From Bacillus sp. THAF10 (GTDB lineage Bacteria > Bacillota > Bacilli > Bacillales > Bacillaceae_I): a stretch of 64,000 nt of DNA. The translations under genes and the position numbers were made by a program. The stretch is from the NCBI RefSeq assembly GCF_009363695.1, contig NZ_CP045403.1, forward strand, positions 2,088,001-2,152,000. Direction: 5' to 3'. Positions within the stretch are counted from its first letter, which is position 1, and every line of letters starts with the position of its first letter. The notes beneath the pieces are model-generated. The model did no database searches. It worked only from the letters and a program-made list of their open reading frames with translations, and was not told the DNA's origin. Shown piece after piece: positions 59,804 through 64,000 of the stretch.

Positions 59804-61120
59804 TTATCTTATCGGTAAGAGAATCCGGAATACCACCCCACTGGGGACATTTCGTTCTGCCGTTATCTCGCCGCCATGCCCCTCTACAATCGTCTTTGTG
59901 ATGGCAAGGCCGATGCCAGAGCCGTCACTTTCCCCACTATAAAAACGTTCAAATACCTTGTTTTCTTCTCCGGGTGAAAAGCCTTTTCCATCATCACGAA
60001 ATTCAATTACCAGTTTGCTCGCCACTTCCATACTTTGAATTGTTACGTTTGTTTTTGCGTAGCGAATGCCATTACCCAAGAGATTGATGAACGCCTGTTT
60101 GAGCTTTTCCCCATCCAGATCGTAACTCCCCGCAGCATTGCTCTCCAAAACCAAACTAATCCCATTTTGCTTGGCTAGTGCCTGGACAGAATCAATCGCA
60201 TCCTCTAACAAGACACCTATCTTTATAGAAGAAAAACGAAAGGTGTCCTCTACGTTTTCCAGCTTGGTCAAATAACTGATCTGATCCACCAGCTTTTTCA
60301 GGCGCTGACTTTCGTTCACAATAATGTGGAGGCTGTCCTTCACGTCGTCTCCCTTCACCACCCCATCCAGAATTCCTTCCGCATTGCCTTGGATTGCCAT
60401 GAGCGGTGTTTTTAATTCGTGCGATGCGTTTTGAAAGAAGAGCTTTTGCTGTGAATCATAGTTTCTTAGCTTTTTGGTCAGCGCTTCAAAACTATCTGCA
60501 AGCTCCTTCACCTCATCGTTCGTATCAATGGCGAGAGGTTCCACCTCCCCTTTTAATGAAAATTTGCGCATATGCTCCGTCAGCTTCCTTATCGGACCGG
60601 TTATCTTCCGCTGAAACACCAGACAAATCAGTAAGGCGATGATGGAGGAAAAAACAAATCCGACACGCTGGGATTGTTTCATCATTCCGTTCAACTCCTG
60701 GACATCCTCAACCTTTGCGACCAGCACGACAAAGCCCTTCCTCTCTCCTGATTCCCCGAGTATCGGGACACTCTCAGAAATATATTCCCGCTCTGATTCC
60801 CTAATATCCTCAAGAGTTGCTTCATCCAGGTTGGTAAAGAGCACCTCCTGTTTCGGGGTCAGGACGATGACCTGGGTCGTCAATAGCTTACTTACCGCTG
60901 AGAGCTTCACTTTATTCCGCAGCTTGGCCCGGATGTTGTCCGATGTGAGGGGATCTGGCTTGAGCCAGTTACTCATTAAAGCTGCATCCTCCCTTAACCG
61001 CTCCCTAGTCTCCTGAACCAGGTAATGCTGGGATATATAACGGAACGACAGACTGGAAATAATCAAAATGAGGACGACCAATAACAAATAAGAAAAGTAT
61101 AGCTTTGTCCCGATTTTCAT
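59804..61120 (-). CDS. Sensor histidine kinase (OmpR-partner type)
   Basis: 438 residues from ATG 61120, directly after the response-regulator stop. Helix 1 (about 5-27), an extracytoplasmic sensor of about 130 residues, helix 2, a HAMP domain (RKITGPIRKLTEHMRKFSLK), HisKA with NASHELKTPLMAIQGN, and HATPase motifs NLLGNGIRYA, DDGKGFS, and GSGIGLAITKTIVEGHGG. A classical transmembrane kinase. The signal is unknown. Composition is more GC-rich than the lytS region. Confidence 0.9.
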   Translation of the reverse strand: MKIGTKLYFSYLLLVVLILIISSLSFRYISQHYLVQETRERLREDAALMSNWLKPDPLTSDNIRAKLRNKVKLSAVSKLLTTQVIVLTPKQEVLFTNLDEATLEDIRESEREYISESVPILGESGERKGFVVLVAKVEDVQELNGMMKQSQRVGFVFSSIIALLICLVFQRKITGPIRKLTEHMRKFSLKGEVEPLAIDTNDEVKELADSFEALTKKLRNYDSQQKLFFQNASHELKTPLMAIQGNAEGILDGVVKGDDVKDSLHIIVNESQRLKKLVDQISYLTKLENVEDTFRFSSIKIGVLLEDAIDSVQALAKQNGISLVLESNAAGSYDLDGEKLKQAFINLLGNGIRYAKTNVTIQSMEVASKLVIEFRDDGKGFSPGEENKVFERFYSGESDGSGIGLAITKTIVEGHGGEITAERNVPSGVVFRILLPIR

Positions 61121-61121
61121 C

Positions 61122-61790
61122 TTAATCATCCATTCGATAGCCATAGCCCCAGATGGTCGTGATCTCCAAGGAAGAGCCATGCTGACTTAATTTTTTCCGG
61201 ATCCTTTTCACCAAATCGTCGATAATACGGCCATCCCCAACAAAATCATACCCGCAGATCTTCTCGATTAAATGCTCCCTTGTAAACGGTTGCTCTTTAT
61301 GTAATGCAAGAAACGCAAATAGGTCGTACTCCCGCATAGTCAGGACGACCTCCTCCCCTGCACATTCAAGATAACGCCTAGCCGGAATCAAATTCACATC
61401 CCTAATGACCAAGGTCTCCTCGGCTGTCGTTTTATTCATTCGTTTGATGATGTTTTTAATCCGGACAATCAACTCCCGGGGGCTGAAAGGCTTCGTCAAA
61501 TAATCATCTCCGCCAATTTCAAGCCCGAGAATTCGGTCAAACTCCTCATCCTTGGCAGACACAAAAATGATCGGTATCTCGCTTCGCTTCCTGATGTCCT
61601 TGCACAGCTCCAACCCATCCATCCCAGGCATCATGATATCCAGCACAATCAGATCAGGAGAAAGCCTTTGGATCTCAGACACCACCTGCTCCCCTTTGGA
61701 AAACAATGTAACCTTATAGCCTTCATTCACCAAATACTTCTCCAGAATGTCCCGAATGTTTTTCTCATCATCGACAACAAACACATGCAT
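61122..61790 (-). CDS. OmpR/PhoB family response regulator
   Basis: Receiver domain with DDEKN, phosphoacceptor Asp in DLIVLDIMMPGMDG and KPFSPREL; C-terminal winged helix (LTMREYDLFAFLALHKEQPF, VDLVKRIRKKL-like DDLVKRIRKKL, TIWGYGYRMDD). Start MHVFVVDDE at 61790 is typical for the family; an ATG at 61811 with AGGAAAG 5 nt upstream is an equally possible start. Forms an operon with the kinase (1-nt gap). Confidence 0.9.
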   Translation of the reverse strand: MHVFVVDDEKNIRDILEKYLVNEGYKVTLFSKGEQVVSEIQRLSPDLIVLDIMMPGMDGLELCKDIRKRSEIPIIFVSAKDEEFDRILGLEIGGDDYLTKPFSPRELIVRIKNIIKRMNKTTAEETLVIRDVNLIPARRYLECAGEEVVLTMREYDLFAFLALHKEQPFTREHLIEKICGYDFVGDGRIIDDLVKRIRKKLSQHGSSLEITTIWGYGYRMDD

Positions 61791-62030
61791 GCACACACAC
61801 CACTCTTCCATCTATCTTTCCTATCATAGATTATATCAAAAATACAGTATTCGCATAAATTGTTGCTTTTCACGTATCTAAGTCTATCACGGAAGATAGG
61901 GATTATTGTGCTCTTTTCCCTGTTCAACCATATTAATTTCTATGAAGCGTTGGTATATCGTGCAGTAAAAATTCCAAAAACATGATTTTTTACGGGCAGT
62001 AGCAACAAACTTTACAAAAAGAGCCTAACA

Positions 62031-62060
62031 AAAAGAGACAGGGCAAGGCTCCCTATCTCT
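62031..62060 (-). terminator. Terminator of the coiled-coil protein gene
   Basis: On the minus strand AGAGATAGGG-N7-CCCTGTCTCT followed by TTTTTG. Confidence 0.85.
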
Positions 62061-62070
62061 ATACCAAGAA

Positions 62071-62592
62071 TTATTCGCTAAGCAGAGCAATCAATTGGTC
62101 AAGAATCTCCAACTCGTCCTGAAGCTTCTCGTTCACCTGCTCTCCTAGTAAACGAAGCTCCTCGAACTTCTCTTCAGACCTATCTTCTTTTGATGTCGGT
62201 TTCTTTTCCTTCATCTCTTCGTGGATCGCTGTTATTTCATCCTGGACTGCCTTCATTTGCTGTCGTAATTCGTTCACCTCGGTCGCCTTTTCACTATCCT
62301 CAGAAAGGCTCGCTTCTAAGGCAAGGTCCAGCAACTGGTCCTTTTTCTCCCCAATTTGTTTTCTTATTTCCAAACGTTCACTTTTCATTTCTTTTCTCGC
62401 TTGCAGTTCATCCTTGTGTTCCTTCAAAAAATTTAAGCGATGCTTTAGCTTCTCCCTTCCCTCAAGCTCCGTGACCTGCTCGATGGGAGTTTCCAGATTA
62501 GCCTCCTCTTCTGCTGCAGAAGTAGCGTTCACCCCATACATCCCACCACCAATCACAGCCGCTGTCAATACAGCAATCATTCCTTTTTTCAT
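62071..62592 (-). CDS. Secreted coiled-coil protein, unknown function
   Basis: The N terminus MKKGMIAVLTAAVIGGGMYG then VNATSAAEE is a signal peptide with an Ala-x-Ala site. The rest (about 30-173) is almost entirely charged helix (LKHRLNFLKEHKDELQARKE, EVNELRQQMKAVQDEITAIH) and predicted coiled coil, without Cys. It resembles envelope chaperone-like proteins (Spy/CpxP type) in style only. It lies upstream of the two-component operon on the same strand, so it may be a target or sensor partner. Confidence 0.7.
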   Translation of the reverse strand: MKKGMIAVLTAAVIGGGMYGVNATSAAEEEANLETPIEQVTELEGREKLKHRLNFLKEHKDELQARKEMKSERLEIRKQIGEKKDQLLDLALEASLSEDSEKATEVNELRQQMKAVQDEITAIHEEMKEKKPTSKEDRSEEKFEELRLLGEQVNEKLQDELEILDQLIALLSE

Positions 62593-62899
62593 CTTAACTC
62601 CTCCTTACGTGTTATATCTTACAGTTTCAGTATAGGCAGGAGTTGTGGAAGAGCCTTGGTGGAATTGTGTGAAAAGGATGTGAAAAAGGGACCGCTTAGA
62701 GAAATGTCCCTTTAGCACCTCCTTAAACAGGTAATTTATCCGGATTTGGGATGATATACATTTCCTTGATCTGAAAATCAAAGGTACAAAAACCTAACAC
62801 ACTATGCACCATGTCAGAAAGGTACGTTACAATTTGAAAAGTGCTATTGTATAAAAAGTCATGGTAAAGAAAACGCTATAATAAAAAGGAGGCGTTTGA
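62593..62899. other. Divergent intergenic region with a possible gene remnant
   Basis: It holds a hairpin AAAGGGAC ... GTCCCTTT (62684-62714, T tract on the minus strand), a short minus-strand open frame at 62723-62812, and the promoter region of the plus-strand zinc-ribbon gene (TATAAT at about 62876). Confidence 0.5.
62723..62812 (-). pseudogene. Possible remnant of a small gene
   Basis: ATG 62812 to TAA 62723 encodes MVHSVLGFCTFDFQIKEMYI then IPNPDKLPV; the frame is open for about 20 more codons upstream with protein-like sequence (TFQIVTYLSD) but no start codon. A terminator-like hairpin follows the stop. Likely the 3' part of a decayed gene; not recognised. Confidence 0.25.
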
Positions 62900-63148
62900 A
62901 TGTCATCCCCTTATTTGTGTCCAAACTGCAAAACAAATCGTTCTCGCTTTAACATTATTGAACAAAACGCAAAATCAGTGAAGCTTCATCCACAAACAGG
63001 TGAACTGATGGAGGAATATAGTGCAGAGAAGCTAGACCCATTTCATCTACCTTACAAAGGGCCTGTACAAAAAGTGCAATGTGCCACATGTGGATTAATC
63101 GAGGATGAGCAACTGTTTATAAAACGTGCTGAAATCCAAAACGGATAA
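62900..63148 (+). CDS. Small zinc-ribbon protein, 82 residues
   Basis: Two Cys pairs, CPNC (about 8-11) and CATC (about 60-63), frame a short beta-rich segment (KSVKLHPQTGELMEEYSAEK), the layout of a zinc ribbon. AGGAGG precedes the ATG by 7 nt. No family name can be given; it is conserved-looking and monocistronic, ended by a strong bidirectional hairpin. Confidence 0.75.
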   Translation: MSSPYLCPNCKTNRSRFNIIEQNAKSVKLHPQTGELMEEYSAEKLDPFHLPYKGPVQKVQCATCGLIEDEQLFIKRAEIQNG

Positions 63149-63178
63149 AGGGATGGATATCCATCCCTTTATCCGTTT
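63137..63178. terminator. Bidirectional terminator between convergent genes
   Basis: A perfect palindrome around GGATATCC: AAAACGGATAAAGGGATGGA pairs with its complement, with T runs on both strands. Confidence 0.88.
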
Positions 63179-63191
63179 TTATATTGGCACA

Positions 63192-63989
63192 TTAATCTAG
63201 AGATTTGATAAAGTCTCTTATTGTCTCAATCAATTGCTTAGGTTCCTCTAGCATGCTCATATGTCCAGAGTCTTCTAAAAGTCTTTTTGTTACATGATTC
63301 CCCTCTTTTACGAAGGTTTTTTCTTTAGGAATAATTTGATCATTTTCTCCTGCAACCAATAAAAGCTTGCCTTGATAATCTTTTAGAAAGGGAATCATAT
63401 CCCTTCTATTTTTCATGGCATTTAATGCTCCAATTGCGCCTTGTGGCTTTGTTTTTAAGCCAAGAACCTTGGTAAACTCCACTTCTCCTTTGTGGGTTTC
63501 TAAGTTTTCTGGGGAGAACAGCTTTGGAACTAAATCATCTAAAAAGTTTTCCATCCCCTCGTCTAAAATCCGTCTCTTCCCTTTTTCTCTCCCCTCTTTA
63601 GCCTCCTCATTGTCAGAGTGTGGGGTGGAATGAACTAAACCTAAACCGTTTATGAGAGCTGGATTGTTCTTTGCTAACTGTAAAGCAACATATCCACCTA
63701 GTGAATGACCTATTACTGTTGCTTCTTCAATTTCTAAGCTCTCGAGTAATACTTTTACATCATCTGCCATATCCTCAATGGTAAATTCATTTTCTGCTAC
63801 AGCAGAATCTCCATGGCCTCTTAAATCAACGGCAATAATCCGGTATCTATCTTCAAGCTCATCGATGACATATTTCCAATATTCATGAGAACCACAAAAT
63901 CCATGAAGCAACACAATTGCATGCCCTACTCCTTGGTCTTCATAATGCAATGAGATATCATCTTTAATTACTTTTTCATATTCTGCCAT
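63192..63989 (-). CDS. Alpha/beta hydrolase
   Basis: 265 residues with VLLHGFCGSHEYW (oxyanion, about 27-39), DLRGHGDS, nucleophile GHSLGGY (about 95-101), the acid in AGENDQIIP and the catalytic His in EDSGHMSMLEEP. It is a typical esterase-like or MenH-like hydrolase; substrate unknown. The second of two adjacent ATG codons (63989) has better spacing to AGGGG. The upstream region lies outside the window. Confidence 0.85.
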   Translation of the reverse strand: MAEYEKVIKDDISLHYEDQGVGHAIVLLHGFCGSHEYWKYVIDELEDRYRIIAVDLRGHGDSAVAENEFTIEDMADDVKVLLESLEIEEATVIGHSLGGYVALQLAKNNPALINGLGLVHSTPHSDNEEAKEGREKGKRRILDEGMENFLDDLVPKLFSPENLETHKGEVEFTKVLGLKTKPQGAIGALNAMKNRRDMIPFLKDYQGKLLLVAGENDQIIPKEKTFVKEGNHVTKRLLEDSGHMSMLEEPKQLIETIRDFIKSLD

Positions 63990-64000
63990 CATATGCCCCT

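Overview
The window is a chromosomal segment of a low-GC, endospore-forming member of the Bacillaceae. This rests on the B. subtilis-like gene order yodJ-deoD-yodL-yozD-yodN-yozE-yokU-kamA-yodP-Q-R-S-T, on tnrA, tgl (spore-coat transglutaminase), a YjcZ-type tiny sporulation protein, bshB2/yojF (bacillithiol), strong AGGAGG-type ribosome binding sites and frequent TTG/GTG starts. I see no rRNA, tRNA, CRISPR array, transposase or integrase.

Layout. (1) 11-7431, minus strand: the start of a phenylalanine catabolic operon (phenylalanine dehydrogenase followed by the E1 alpha and E1 beta subunits of a 2-oxoacid dehydrogenase; E2/E3 would lie off the left edge), a TrpXYZ-type ABC importer and a nitronate monooxygenase-like enzyme. 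(2) 7.5-8.0 kb: a gamma-carbonic-anhydrase-like protein on the plus strand. (3) About 8.0-22.1 kb: an accessory island in which every gene is on the minus strand. It holds small single-gene units (zinc ribbon, membrane proteins, dienelactone hydrolase-like, HEAT, two HExxH metalloproteins, NUDIX, GNAT, LRR, SMI1/KNR4 and orphans) separated by a dispersed repeat whose core is GCGCCCGATTGTTGAA, often forming a terminator. Two copies belong to an 83-bp identical direct repeat that also carries a promoter. An FtsX-type ABC exporter with a short secreted peptide gene, apparently frameshifted at its start, sits inside the island. (4) 22.1-32.8 kb: a phenylacetate (paa) cluster, paaK / paaABCD-EthD-paaF-paaG-ALDH-paaH-paaJ / paaX. 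(5) 32.9-41.9 kb: housekeeping genes (bshB2, yojF, mhqD-like, a ZIP transporter, yodJ, yjbQ, deoD, yodL, yozD, yodN, yozE, yokU). (6) 41.9-49.9 kb: the lysine-2,3-aminomutase (kam) locus with its own sigma-54 activator and a near-perfect -24/-12 promoter in front of kamA. (7) 50-64 kb: yjcZ-like, a chemoreceptor-like protein, msrAB, a CobW-type GTPase, tgl, an FbpA-like protein, tnrA, the LytS/LytT pair with cstA (pyruvate uptake), an OmpR-type two-component system with a secreted coiled-coil protein, and an alpha/beta hydrolase.

How the genes work together. Three promoters (pheDH, paaA, paaK) carry nearly the same 21-bp palindrome, ATAACG-N9-CGTTAT. In the first two it starts on the last two bases of the -10 box. 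This ties the segment at 1-3 kb to the paa cluster 20 kb away and supports one phenylalanine -> phenylpyruvate -> phenylacetyl-CoA -> ring-epoxide -> acetyl-CoA/succinyl-CoA regulon, probably repressed by PaaX. The sigma-54 control of kamA, the TnrA boxes upstream of tnrA and the 21-bp-spaced direct repeats upstream of cstA are further regulatory links readable from the DNA.
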